52,491 nt of DNA from a virus. Within the stretch, counting starts at the first letter, position 1, and each line of letters opens with the position of its first letter. Positions 43,906 to 50,801 of this stretch are shown here, piece by piece. A program made the translations under genes and the position numbers. Location: IMG/VR virus record IMGVR_UViG_3300045107_000189, positions 1 to 52,491 of that record; one strand, 5' to 3'. The notes under the pieces are model-generated. The model did not search any database and was not told where the DNA came from. It worked only from the letters and a program-made list of their open reading frames with translations.

Positions 43906-45596
43906 CGCATCCGATCCCCGACGCCGCGCTCCTGCAGCACGTCATCGCGCTCGGGAAGACGGGCAGCGGGAAGAGCTCCGCGCTGCGCAGCCAGGTTGAG
44001 CGGCTGCTCGATCTCGGCCGGCCGGTGTGCATCGTCGACCCGAAGGGCGACTGGTACGGCCTGCGCTCCGGCGCCGACGGCCGCTCGCCGGGCTACCCGA
44101 TCGTGATCTTCGGCGGCGATCACGCGGACGTGCCGATCAACGCGCACGCGGGCGCGGCGGTCGCCGAGCTGATCGCGACCGGGAACCGCCCGGCGCTGAT
44201 CGATCTCGGCGGCTGGATGGTCGGCGAGCGCACGCGGTTCTGGATCGACTTCGCGTCGACCCTCTTCCGCGCGACGCGCGGGCCGCGCTGGCTCGTGATC
44301 GACGAGGTCCACAACTTCGCGCCGCAGGGGAAGATCCTCGACCCGGACGCCGGCAAGGCCCTGCACTGGTCGAATCGCCTCGCGAGCGAGGGCCGCGGCA
44401 AGGGCCTCACGATCCTCGCGGCGAGCCAGCGCCCGCAGAAGGTGCACAAGGACTTCCTCACCAGCGCCGAGACGCTGATCGCACTCCGCGTCGTGCACCC
44501 GCTCGACCGCGGCGCGATCAAGGACTGGATCGACGGCTGCCCGGATCCGGCGAAGGGTCGCGAGGTGCTGCAGACGCTCGCATCGCTGCCGCGCGGCGAG
44601 GCCTGGGTCTGGTCGCCGGAGATCGGGTTCGGGCCCGAGCGGATCCGTTTCCCGAAGTTCCGCACGTTCGACTCGTTCTCGCCGCGCGAGGACGGCGCGG
44701 CGCCGCTCGCCGGCTGGGCGGAGGTGGACCTCGCGGACGTACGCGCGCGCCTGGCGGCGGTCGTGCAGGAGGCCGAAGCGAACGATCCCGCGACCCTGCG
44801 CGCGCGTATCCGGCAGCTGGAGGCGCAGCTCGTGGACGTGCTGAACCGACCGAGCGGCTTCACGGCCGACGTCGTCGAAGATGCGCGGCGCGCGGGCTAT
44901 CGGAACGGCGTAGAGGCCGGCTTCACGCTCGCAGCCGAGGCGGCGAAGAAGGCATTCGACGCGGCGCTGCTGTCGACTCTCGCGGATGGTTCCGCCACTT
45001 TGGCGCCAGAGGACACGCCGGTCACCGAGGCGTGGATCGCCGAGCAGGTGCGCAAGGAGATCTCGGATCGCGAAGTCGTCCTCACTGCGACGCGCGCACC
45101 GCACGCACCGCCGGCGGCCGGCGTCGGCGGATCCGGGAAGCGGCGGATCCTGATCGCGCTCGCGCAGTTCCCCGCCGGCCTGAAGCCGCGGCGCGCCGCC
45201 CTCCTCGCCGGCCTCGTGCACGGCTCCGGCACCTGGTCGAAGTACCTGGGGCAGCTGCGCAGCGCCGGGCACGTCGAGAGCGACGGCGATCGGCTCCGGA
45301 TCACCTCCGCCGGGAAGAAGGCGCTTGGCCGGTATGAGCCGCTGCCGACCGACCGCGCGCTGATCGCCTACTGGCAGCAGTGGCTCGGCGACGGCGGCCA
45401 GCGTCGGATCTTCGACGTGCTCATCGCCGAGTACCCGCGCGCGGTGCCGCCGGCGGCGGTCGCCGCGGCGGCCGGGCTCGTGTACGGCAGCGGCACATGG
45501 TCGAAGTACATCGGCCGCCTGCGGTCGCTCGAGCTCGTCACTGGACGCGATCGGCTGAAGGCGTCGGACGACCTCTTCACGGACGGAGACGCATGA
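43902..45596 (+). CDS. HerA/FtsK-like ATPase with tandem winged helices (564 aa)
   Basis: Walker A G-K-T-G-S-G-K-S (18-25) and Walker B L-V-I-D-E-V-H-N-F (131-139) sit in a HerA/DUF87-type ATPase; D-P-K-G-D-W-Y (46-52) is also typical. A coiled coil follows near residues 290-310. The C-terminus has two similar units, each ending in G-S-G-T-W-S-K-Y-(L/I)-G-(Q/R)-L-R-S, which look like winged helices for DNA binding. No NurA or other nuclease neighbour is present, so a HerA-NurA pair is not supported. It is probably a DNA translocase for early phage DNA handling. Confidence 0.8.
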   Translation: MTHPIPDAALLQHVIALGKTGSGKSSALRSQVERLLDLGRPVCIVDPKGDWYGLRSGADGRSPGYPIVIFGGDHADVPINAHAGAAVAELIATGNRPALIDLGGWMVGERTRFWIDFASTLFRATRGPRWLVIDEVHNFAPQGKILDPDAGKALHWSNRLASEGRGKGLTILAASQRPQKVHKDFLTSAETLIALRVVHPLDRGAIKDWIDGCPDPAKGREVLQTLASLPRGEAWVWSPEIGFGPERIRFPKFRTFDSFSPREDGAAPLAGWAEVDLADVRARLAAVVQEAEANDPATLRARIRQLEAQLVDVLNRPSGFTADVVEDARRAGYRNGVEAGFTLAAEAAKKAFDAALLSTLADGSATLAPEDTPVTEAWIAEQVRKEISDREVVLTATRAPHAPPAAGVGGSGKRRILIALAQFPAGLKPRRAALLAGLVHGSGTWSKYLGQLRSAGHVESDGDRLRITSAGKKALGRYEPLPTDRALIAYWQQWLGDGGQRRIFDVLIAEYPRAVPPAAVAAAAGLVYGSGTWSKYIGRLRSLELVTGRDRLKASDDLFTDGDA

Positions 45597-45877
45597 GCCA
45601 CCGAAGCAGCTCAGTTTCCGGCCAGCTGCTCCTGGCCGCCGCGATCTCCGTGCTCGCGCAGCCGCGCCGGTACGGCATGTCGGATCCGCGGGTGATCCCC
45701 GCGCCTCCTCCGCCGACTCCCGCGCCGCGGCCGCAGCAGGCCCCGCTTCCACCGCCGCCGCGCCCGGCAGAAGTGCCGCGGCCCGCGCCTCAGCTCGCCG
45801 CCGACGCGCGCGAGCGCCTGGCCGCGGCGGAGGCGAAGCGCGCACGGAAGGCCGCTCGACGGATGTCGCATCGATGA
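45593..45877 (+). CDS. Proline-rich small protein (94 aa)
   Basis: ATG at 45593 overlaps the previous stop. The N-terminus is mildly hydrophobic (S-V-S-G-Q-L-L-L-A-A-A-I-S-V-L-A), the middle is very proline-rich (P-A-P-P-P-P-T-P-A-P-R-P-Q-Q-A-P) and the end basic (A-K-R-A-R-K-A-A-R-R). Probably flexible; function unknown. Confidence 0.55.
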   Translation: MSHRSSSVSGQLLLAAAISVLAQPRRYGMSDPRVIPAPPPPTPAPRPQQAPLPPPPRPAEVPRPAPQLAADARERLAAAEAKRARKAARRMSHR

Positions 45878-46290
45878 ACCGCGCCCAGCGCCGCGCACGC
45901 GCCTCGATCGCCCGTGTCCTCGCAAAGGACCGCCCGCCGGCGCTCACGCCCATCCCGCGGGACGAGTGGCCCGACTGGCATCCATCGCGCGTCGGCGCAT
46001 GGATCTCGCGCGACTGGATCGTGCAGCTCTACCTCGAGGAGCCGGTCCAGGGCGTACCCGTGCACCGCATGTCGGTGAACCGGGCGGCCCTGCAGAGCGG
46101 AGGGCGGTTCGTCGACGGAATCTCGTGGGACGAGCTGCAGGTGCTGAAGCGCGAGATCGGATACGGCGACTGGTATGCCGTCGAGATATACCCGCGCGAT
46201 CGCGACATCGTGAACGTATCGAACATGCGCCATCTCTGGATGCTCGAGCGGCCGCTCGAGATCGGGTGGTTCAACGGAGCACGCGGATGA
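45874..46290 (+). CDS. DUF7694-like protein (138 aa)
   Basis: The end has R-E-I-G-Y-G-D-W-Y-A-V-E-I-Y-P-R-D-R-D-I-V-N-V-S-N-M-R-H-L-W, a strongly recurring phage/prophage motif now listed as DUF7694. The N-terminus is basic (N-R-A-Q-R-R-A-R-A). No enzymatic residues are recognised. Part of the packed early operon. Confidence 0.72.
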   Translation: MNRAQRRARASIARVLAKDRPPALTPIPRDEWPDWHPSRVGAWISRDWIVQLYLEEPVQGVPVHRMSVNRAALQSGGRFVDGISWDELQVLKREIGYGDWYAVEIYPRDRDIVNVSNMRHLWMLERPLEIGWFNGARG

Positions 46291-46601
46291 CGACGAGCAC
46301 GCTTACCGAGGAGAGCCAGCGCGCGGCGCGGGCGGGCAAGATCATCGCGGCCGGCTGGGAGTCGTTCCGCGCGCAGGTGGTGGCGCCCGACGCCTCGCCC
46401 ACGCAACTGCGCGAGATGCGGCTCGCGTGGTTCGCCGGCGCTCAGTACCTCTACACCGCGCTGATTCGAATGATGGACGCCGGCGACGAGCCGACGGCCG
46501 CCGACCTCGCCGTCATGATGGCGATCGACGACGAGCTGAACGCGTTCGCCGCCGACTTCACGGCGCGCCTGGCGCACGACGCGGCAGCCGGCAATGGCTG
46601 A
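46287..46601 (+). CDS. Hypothetical helical protein (104 aa)
   Basis: ATG at 46287 overlaps the previous stop (ATGA). The product (A-G-W-E-S-F-R-A-Q-V-V-A-P-D-A-S-P-T-Q-L-R-E-M-R-L-A-W-F-A-G-A-Q-Y-L) is a phage-common helical pattern with A-x-Q-x-x-E-x-R-x-x-F-x-A-G-A. Function unknown; no transmembrane helix. Confidence 0.65.
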   Translation: MTTSTLTEESQRAARAGKIIAAGWESFRAQVVAPDASPTQLREMRLAWFAGAQYLYTALIRMMDAGDEPTAADLAVMMAIDDELNAFAADFTARLAHDAAAGNG

Positions 46602-46845
46602 CCTGATCCAGATCCCCGCGCGGCCAGCCTACCGCGAGACGACGCTCGCGGAGCTGTGGGCGGAAGCAGAGACGCTCGGCCGCGTGAGCGTCTCGAGCTA
46701 CGGCCGCGACTACACCGTGTCGATCATGTTCCACAGCCGGCGCGGCTCGACGATCTTTGCGAAGGGCGAGCACGCGAGCATCGCTTGCGCAGTCGGCCTG
46801 GCGATCAACGAGGCGCGCGAGTTCGGCGCCGGGAGCGCCGAATGA
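46594..46845 (+). CDS. Hypothetical early protein (83 aa)
   Basis: The start overlaps the previous stop by 8 bp. Product has A-E-A-E-T-L-G-R-V-S-V-S-S-Y-G-R-D-Y-T-V-S-I-M-F-H-S-R-R-G-S-T-I-F-A-K-G, a beta-strand pair with a helix. No family known. Confidence 0.6.
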   Translation: MADLIQIPARPAYRETTLAELWAEAETLGRVSVSSYGRDYTVSIMFHSRRGSTIFAKGEHASIACAVGLAINEAREFGAGSAE

Positions 46846-47168
46846 CGTTCCACCAAATCGTTCCGGGTCAGCAGCGCCGCCAGGTTTGGAAGTTCGACGC
46901 CCCGGCGCCAGGCTGTGAGGCTCGCCTGCACATGCCGGTTGGGACAGAGCTTCTGCACCTCGAGCTGCAGCGCGGAGCGCCGAAGATCTGGGGCCTTGTG
47001 CCGATCGACGAGCCCGCGATGGAGCACCGGTGGTTCATCTGCGCAGGCACCGGCTGGACTCTGACCGGCGACCTCCAGCACCTCGGCTCATTCCAGGATG
47101 GCATCGGCGGCGTGTGGCACGTCTTTGAGATCTCCGCCGAGTACGCCGGCAGGGCGCTCCCGACATGA
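46842..47168 (+). CDS. DUF7352-like protein (108 aa)
   Basis: The pattern V-W-K-F-D-A-P-A-P-G, M-P-V-G-T-E-L-L-H-L-E-L-Q-R-G, I-W-G-L-V and R-W-F-I-C-A-G-T-G matches small phage proteins termed DUF7352, all-beta and of unknown function. ATG at 46842 overlaps the previous stop. Confidence 0.68.
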   Translation: MTFHQIVPGQQRRQVWKFDAPAPGCEARLHMPVGTELLHLELQRGAPKIWGLVPIDEPAMEHRWFICAGTGWTLTGDLQHLGSFQDGIGGVWHVFEISAEYAGRALPT

Positions 47169-47323
47169 ACGAGACGCATCGTGAACGCGCTACGTGCGCG
47201 CTGTACGTGCTCGTCGGCGCGGTGATCGGCTCCGCACTCGCGGGCAACACCACGGCGGCGCACTCCTACATCGCTGCCGCCGTCATCGCATGGGCACTGC
47301 GCGACGCGGGTCCACGGTCATGA
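47165..47323 (+). CDS. Small membrane protein (52 aa)
   Basis: ATG at 47165 and TGA at 47321 overlap both neighbours by four bases. The product MNETHRERATCALYVLVGAV continues I-G-S-A-L-A-G, then a second hydrophobic part Y-I-A-A-A-V-I-A-W-A-L. It reads as two short membrane segments. Function unknown. Confidence 0.55.
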   Translation: MNETHRERATCALYVLVGAVIGSALAGNTTAAHSYIAAAVIAWALRDAGPRS

Positions 47324-47511
47324 GCGACACCAAGAACATCGAGATCGCGCTCCGCGCCGCGAAGCTGATGCACACGATCGGCGGACTGGTAGAAGCACGC
47401 GACTTCCTCGTGCGTCGCGCGATCTTCGCTGAGGTGGTCGAGCAGCTCGGGCCGCTCGGCAAGGCGATCGATGAGACGCGGCCTGCGGGCGCCGCCACCA
47501 AGGTGCGGTGA
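47320..47511 (+). CDS. Hypothetical early protein (63 aa)
   Basis: ATG at 47320 overlaps the previous stop. Helical product (N-I-E-I-A-L-R-A-A-K-L-M-H-T-I-G-G-L-V-E-A-R-D-F-L-V-R-R). No motif. Part of the packed run of small genes before the tRNA. Confidence 0.55.
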   Translation: MSDTKNIEIALRAAKLMHTIGGLVEARDFLVRRAIFAEVVEQLGPLGKAIDETRPAGAATKVR

Positions 47512-47837
47512 TGGGGTGGGAAGTAGGCTTCGATCCGAACTGGCAGCGGGACATCGGCTACGGCGTGCCCGCGACTTGCGATCACCCGGGCTGCGGTACG
47601 GACATTGACCGCGGCCTCGGTTACGTGTGCGGCGGCGGCACCGGAGAGCATGGGTGCGGCCTGTACTTCTGCTCGAAGCACCGGGGCGCTGACGATCTCT
47701 GCGAGCGGTGCGTCGCGGGCGAGGAGCCGTTCGAGCCGACGCCGGACACTGGGGCGTGGAATCACCACAAGGCGACCCACGAGTCGTGGGCGAAGTGGCG
47801 CGCGCAGCAGCTCCGGGCTCGTTCAAGGAACGCGTGA
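47511..47837 (+). CDS. Zinc-finger-like early protein (108 aa)
   Basis: The start ATG at 47511 overlaps the previous stop (TGATG); GTG at 47508 is possible. The pattern C-D-H-P-G-C-G-T-D-I-D-R-G-L-G-Y-V-C-G-G-G and C-G-L-Y-F-C-S-K-H-R...L-C-E-R-C reads as a cross-brace of Cys/His ligands for two zinc ions. It is a phage-common small protein. Function unknown. Confidence 0.65.
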   Translation: MGWEVGFDPNWQRDIGYGVPATCDHPGCGTDIDRGLGYVCGGGTGEHGCGLYFCSKHRGADDLCERCVAGEEPFEPTPDTGAWNHHKATHESWAKWRAQQLRARSRNA

Positions 47838-47840
47838 CAT

Positions 47841-47914
47841 GCGGGTATGGCCGAACGGTCAGGCACGAGGCTTCCAACCTCGCTACGCGAGTTCGACTCT
47901 CGCTGCCCGCTCCA
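47841..47914 (+). tRNA. tRNA-Gly (anticodon UCC), with encoded CCA
   Basis: The acceptor stem GCGGGTA (47841-47847) pairs with TGCCCGC (47904-47910). The D stem is GCC/GGC. The anticodon stem CGAGG/CCTCG encloses the loop CTTCCAA, with anticodon TCC at 47873-47875. The T stem is GCGAG/CTCGC with loop TTCGACT. Discriminator T and CCA (47912-47914) are encoded. It reads GGA (and perhaps GGG). It lies in the rightward early operon between protein genes; no att repeat is attached to it. Confidence 0.93.
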
Positions 47915-47950
47915 TCGAAGCGCGTGCGGCGCATCCGAGGGGGCATCGCG

Positions 47951-48562
47951 ATGGCTGACCTACCGAGCTACGGGCTGGAATGGCGTGGCCCCAGGGAGCC
48001 TGTGGCGGTTCCGAAGCCGGACGGCTACTGGACGCCGTGGCACATCGCGAACACACAGATCGACGCACTTGCCGCCCGGCTGGAAGAGCTGCAGAGCGCA
48101 CTGCGCGAACTAGTGGCGCTGAAGGACATGCACGACCAGTTCGACGCTATGAAGCAGGACGTGCCCGACGTGGCTACCGCAGTCGTGCTCGAAGGCATCG
48201 GCGCGGAGTACCGCAAGCGAAAGCCTGCTGCGTGGGAGCGCGCACGCGCGCTCGTGAACGCCCCTCCGATCATGAGAGCAGATGCGCCTGCGTCTGTTGC
48301 TCCCGCGCCGGACTTCCGCGCGCTGGTCGAGAAGTGCCGCCCGTGGATCAACGCTCAGGCGGGCGGACAGCACGGGCTGTGGACGGCGCGCGAGCTGCTC
48401 ATCGAGATCGACGCCGCTCTCGCCTCCCCGCCGCCGGCCGAGCCGAAGCCCGTCGAGTTCGATGAACCGCTGTGCGCGCGGTGCGAATCGCCCATCGTGG
48501 AACTTGGGAAGCCGTGCCCGAAGTGCAGCCCCACCGATCAAACGTCAGGAGGTGTTTCGTGA
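47951..48562 (+). CDS. Hypothetical protein with C-terminal zinc ribbon (203 aa)
   Basis: ATG at 47951, just after the tRNA. The product has an N-terminal W-R-G-P-R-E-P-V-A-V-P-K-P-D-G-Y-W-T-P-W-H-I-A-N-T-Q-I-D-A-L, helices in the middle, and a C-terminal zinc ribbon (C-A-R-C-E-S...C-P-K-C-S). No known function. The tRNA overlaps none of it. Longer starts would run through the tRNA and are unlikely. Confidence 0.6.
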   Translation: MADLPSYGLEWRGPREPVAVPKPDGYWTPWHIANTQIDALAARLEELQSALRELVALKDMHDQFDAMKQDVPDVATAVVLEGIGAEYRKRKPAAWERARALVNAPPIMRADAPASVAPAPDFRALVEKCRPWINAQAGGQHGLWTARELLIEIDAALASPPPAEPKPVEFDEPLCARCESPIVELGKPCPKCSPTDQTSGGVS

Positions 48563-48942
48563 GCGCGTGCGGTGCCTGCTGTGCCTGCGGATACGCGGCC
48601 CCCCTCCACAGCGAGGAATGCCCCGAGCTACACCTTGCGATCGCGTCGGAGTTGGAACGCGCTCTGGTGCGCCGCGTCGTCGCCGAAGTGTGGCGGATGA
48701 TCCCCAATGGCACGGACCCGTATGCGGCGGGCTTCGGCCTCGCGGTGGATGAAATCGCGGTACGGCTGCAAGCGGCGTGGGGCGAGGAGCCGACAGAAGC
48801 CGCGGCTTGGGCACATGTGGCGCCTGACACGAAGCCCGCGCAGGCCGATCAAACGACAGCGATTCCATGTGTGCGCTGCGGCGGTCCGGACGGGCCGACC
48901 TGTGCGGCGTGCGAGGAAGCCGTGAACGGACCGAGGTACTGA
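48559..48942 (+). CDS. Cysteine-rich early protein (127 aa)
   Basis: GTG at 48559 follows AGGAGG 6 nt upstream and overlaps the previous stop. The N-terminus (C-G-A-C-C-A-C-G) and the C-terminus (C-V-R-C-G-G-P...C-A-A-C) carry CxxC pairs, probably one or two zinc-binding modules around a helical middle. Function unknown. Confidence 0.6.
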   Translation: MSACGACCACGYAAPLHSEECPELHLAIASELERALVRRVVAEVWRMIPNGTDPYAAGFGLAVDEIAVRLQAAWGEEPTEAAAWAHVAPDTKPAQADQTTAIPCVRCGGPDGPTCAACEEAVNGPRY

Positions 48943-48944
48943 TC

Positions 48945-49193
48945 GTGAGCGATCTTCACGAACTGCGGAGCTACGTCGAGGCCGAGATCGCCGAGTGCGA
49001 CAAGACCATCGGGTCTAACGCATCGGCCGGCTGGATGGTTGAGGACGCGCGCGACGAGCGGCGCGAACTGCGGCGGAAGCTCGAAGCTATCGAGGCCGTT
49101 GAGCAGATCGCACGGCAGATGGAGGCATCGAAGCACCGTCGCCGGATACCCGGAGCACCTGTCACGAAGTCTCCGCCTCAGGAGGGAGCATGA
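48945..49193 (+). CDS. Hypothetical helical protein (82 aa)
   Basis: GTG at 48945. Charged helical product (H-E-L-R-S-Y-V-E-A-E-I-A-E-C-D, D-E-R-R-E-L-R-R-K-L-E-A-I). Likely coiled coil. No family. Confidence 0.55.
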   Translation: MSDLHELRSYVEAEIAECDKTIGSNASAGWMVEDARDERRELRRKLEAIEAVEQIARQMEASKHRRRIPGAPVTKSPPQEGA

Positions 49194-49390
49194 GCACAAA
49201 CGATCCCGCGCTCGACTTGGCGTGGGCGCAGGGGCGCTACGCAATCGCGAGCGAGTGGCACGAACAGTGCGTGAAGCAGTTGCAGCGCGCGGTGCGCGAG
49301 CAGCGCCAGGCGCGTCTCGATATGGAGTCTGCGCAGGCGAAGATCCGGCAGGCGCGCGCGGATAACTCAGAGCTTGGTCGGGAGGGGTGA
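49190..49390 (+). CDS. Hypothetical helical protein (66 aa)
   Basis: ATG at 49190 follows GGAGGG and overlaps the previous stop. Product rich in A, Q and R (W-A-Q-G-R-Y-A-I-A-S-E-W-H-E-Q-C-V-K-Q-L-Q-R-A), coiled-coil-like. No family. Confidence 0.55.
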   Translation: MSTNDPALDLAWAQGRYAIASEWHEQCVKQLQRAVREQRQARLDMESAQAKIRQARADNSELGREG

Positions 49391-49680
49391 TGGGACTCGA
49401 TGCACAGCCGTCGTATATGACGGAGCCGCCTGCGGTGCTCATCGCGCCGAATGGGACGGTTGGGATCTTCGGGGGCGACACGCCCGCAGGAACGTGCCGC
49501 GACCACGCAGCCGCGTCGCTCGCATGGGCTATCGCGGTGTTGACCGAGGAGCTGCAACGGACGATTCAGGCGCCCGGTCATGGCAACGCGAGCGTTGAAC
49601 CGATGTTCGCGCTGCATGAGGCGGCAGCCGCCGTCATCGACGAGAGCAGCGATAGTGACAGCGCATCCGAGGAGCGATAA
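49390..49680 (+). CDS. Hypothetical early protein (96 aa)
   Basis: ATG at 49390 follows GGAGG and overlaps the previous stop; GTG three bases upstream is possible. The product has P-P-A-V-L-I-A-P-N-G-T-V-G-I-F-G-G-D-T-P-A-G-T and A-A-S-L-A-W-A-I-A-V-L-T-E-E-L. The C-terminus is acidic and serine-rich. Function unknown. Confidence 0.55.
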   Translation: MGLDAQPSYMTEPPAVLIAPNGTVGIFGGDTPAGTCRDHAAASLAWAIAVLTEELQRTIQAPGHGNASVEPMFALHEAAAAVIDESSDSDSASEER

Positions 49681-49893
49681 ATGCCGAGGCTACCCAGCGA
49701 CAAGACCATTACCGCGAACCTGCGGCGCGAGAACAACCGGCTCCGCAAGGAAGTGACGACGACGCGCGCAGCCGCCGAGTCCTACCGCGTTCGCGCGACG
49801 CGGGCCGAGCAGGAAGTGTCCGACTGGAAGCGCCGGTTCGACGCGCTGCTGGAACGTAGGGCCGCTGCTCTCAGCCCAACTGATTCAAGGTAA
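49681..49893 (+). CDS. Hypothetical coiled-coil protein (70 aa)
   Basis: ATG directly follows the previous stop. The product is a charged helix (A-N-L-R-R-E-N-N-R-L-R-K-E-V-T-T-T-R-A-A-A-E-S), with leucine/asparagine heptads. Function unknown. Confidence 0.55.
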   Translation: MPRLPSDKTITANLRRENNRLRKEVTTTRAAAESYRVRATRAEQEVSDWKRRFDALLERRAAALSPTDSR

Positions 49894-49901
49894 CCGAGTC
49901 C

Positions 49902-50147
49902 GTGAACGAACGAGCGTTCCGAAAGCGCCTGGACTGGATGATGGGCATTGAGCCGCTGGGCAGGTTTCGGCGGTTCTCCATGTCCAGCGACTATGCGAAT
50001 TCGTACTCGCTCCGGCCGAGCTCTGCGCGCGACTGGACGAGCCGCTTTTCGTACGAGCGTGCCGGATATGACTTCGAGGACGCATGGGACATCTGGCTGT
50101 CCCGGCGCCCGCGATCAACGGTCCCGACTGGAGCTCCGCACGCGTGA
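49902..50147 (+). CDS. Hypothetical early protein (81 aa)
   Basis: GTG at 49902. Aromatic, basic product (R-L-D-W-M-M-G-I-E-P-L-G-R-F-R-R-F-S-M-S-S-D-Y, W-T-S-R-F-S-Y-E-R-A-G-Y-D-F). No family. Overlaps the next gene by GTGA. Confidence 0.55.
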   Translation: MNERAFRKRLDWMMGIEPLGRFRRFSMSSDYANSYSLRPSSARDWTSRFSYERAGYDFEDAWDIWLSRRPRSTVPTGAPHA

Positions 50148-50329
50148 CCGATGGGGCTCTCCACCGAACCGTCCGGGAGTGCGGGAACCCGCGCTGCCGG
50201 GCGCTCTGGCTCGAGGATCCGCGCGGCCGCTGCCCGGACTGCGTCGGGAAGCTCGGCGGCGGCTGGACGTGCACGCCGCGCATCGCGCGCGTGCCGCCGG
50301 TTCGCGCGCCGCGGAGGAAGAAGGCGTGA
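50144..50329 (+). CDS. Small zinc-ribbon protein (61 aa)
   Basis: GTG at 50144 overlaps the previous stop. The product has C-G-N-P-R-C-R-A-L-W...C-P-D-C-V-G-K, a single zinc ribbon with a basic tail (R-A-P-R-R-K-K-A). It may bind nucleic acid. Function unknown. Confidence 0.58.
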   Translation: MTDGALHRTVRECGNPRCRALWLEDPRGRCPDCVGKLGGGWTCTPRIARVPPVRAPRRKKA

Positions 50330-50331
50330 CG

Positions 50332-50538
50332 TCAGCCCTGCCCCTGCGTCCGGCGCCGATCGAGCTCCGCCTGGTAGCGCGCAGCGAGCGCCGTCAGCCG
50401 CTCCGCGTCGCGCAGGAAGATCTCGCGATAGGAGGTGCCCTCGCTGCCCTCCGCGTCCTTCCGGCGGACATGAGCGAGCGCGCGGCACGCCATCGCGGAC
50501 GATTCGAGGTCGAGGTCGGACAGGTCTTCGAGGGCCAT
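50332..50538 (-). CDS. Minus-strand gene in the excision region (68 aa)
   Basis: ATG at 50538. Codon use is as strongly GC at third positions as in real genes here. Product MALEDLSDLDLESSAMACRA then L-A-H-V-R-R-K...Y-R-E-I-F-L-R-D-A-E-R-L-T-A-L-A-A-R-Y-Q-A-E-L-D-R-R is helical. It fills the only stretch between 50330 and 50573 without a plus-strand gene and opposes the operon. It may be expressed in the lysogen; function unknown. Confidence 0.5.
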   Translation of the reverse strand: MALEDLSDLDLESSAMACRALAHVRRKDAEGSEGTSYREIFLRDAERLTALAARYQAELDRRRTQGQG

Positions 50539-50573
50539 GGCCGAGAGTCTAGTCGAGAGGTCGAGGTGAGCGC

Positions 50574-50801
50574 ATGAGCGGCGAGCTGCTCCCCCTGCAG
50601 GTCTGGGCCGAACGCGTGTACGGCGAGAACGCTCCGTCCATCGTGACGCTACGCGCCTGGGCGCGGGACGCCCGCATCCAGCCGGCGCCAGAAAAGCACG
50701 GGCGGACGTACTTCGTGCCCGCCGGCGCGCGGTACGTCGAGCCAGGACGGAAGCCGCGGAAGCGGCTAGTCTCCCGCCTCTATGGCTCCGAGAATGCGTA
50801 G
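50574..50801 (+). CDS. Excisionase, lambda Xis-like (75 aa)
   Basis: The pattern L-P-L-Q-V-W-A-E-R-V-Y...T-L-R-A-W-A-R-D-A-R-I-Q-P-A-P-E-K-H-G-R-T-Y-F-V fits the Xis/Exc winged-helix fold (W-A/N-x-R...V/L-R-R-W-x-R-x-x-x-I-x-P-x-P-x-K-x-G-R). It binds the att arm and directs integrase to excision. It overlaps the integrase start by 20 bp, an arrangement shared with lambda. Confidence 0.82.
   Translation: MSGELLPLQVWAERVYGENAPSIVTLRAWARDARIQPAPEKHGRTYFVPAGARYVEPGRKPRKRLVSRLYGSENA

Noticed and set aside
47841-47914. tRNA gene as an integration site
   Set aside because: The direct repeats defining att lie in the phosphatase gene and no part of the tRNA is repeated at the phage ends.
47708-47950. 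Upstream extension of the 47951 gene through the tRNA
   Set aside because: It would be translated across a complete tRNA gene; ATG at 47951 fits better.
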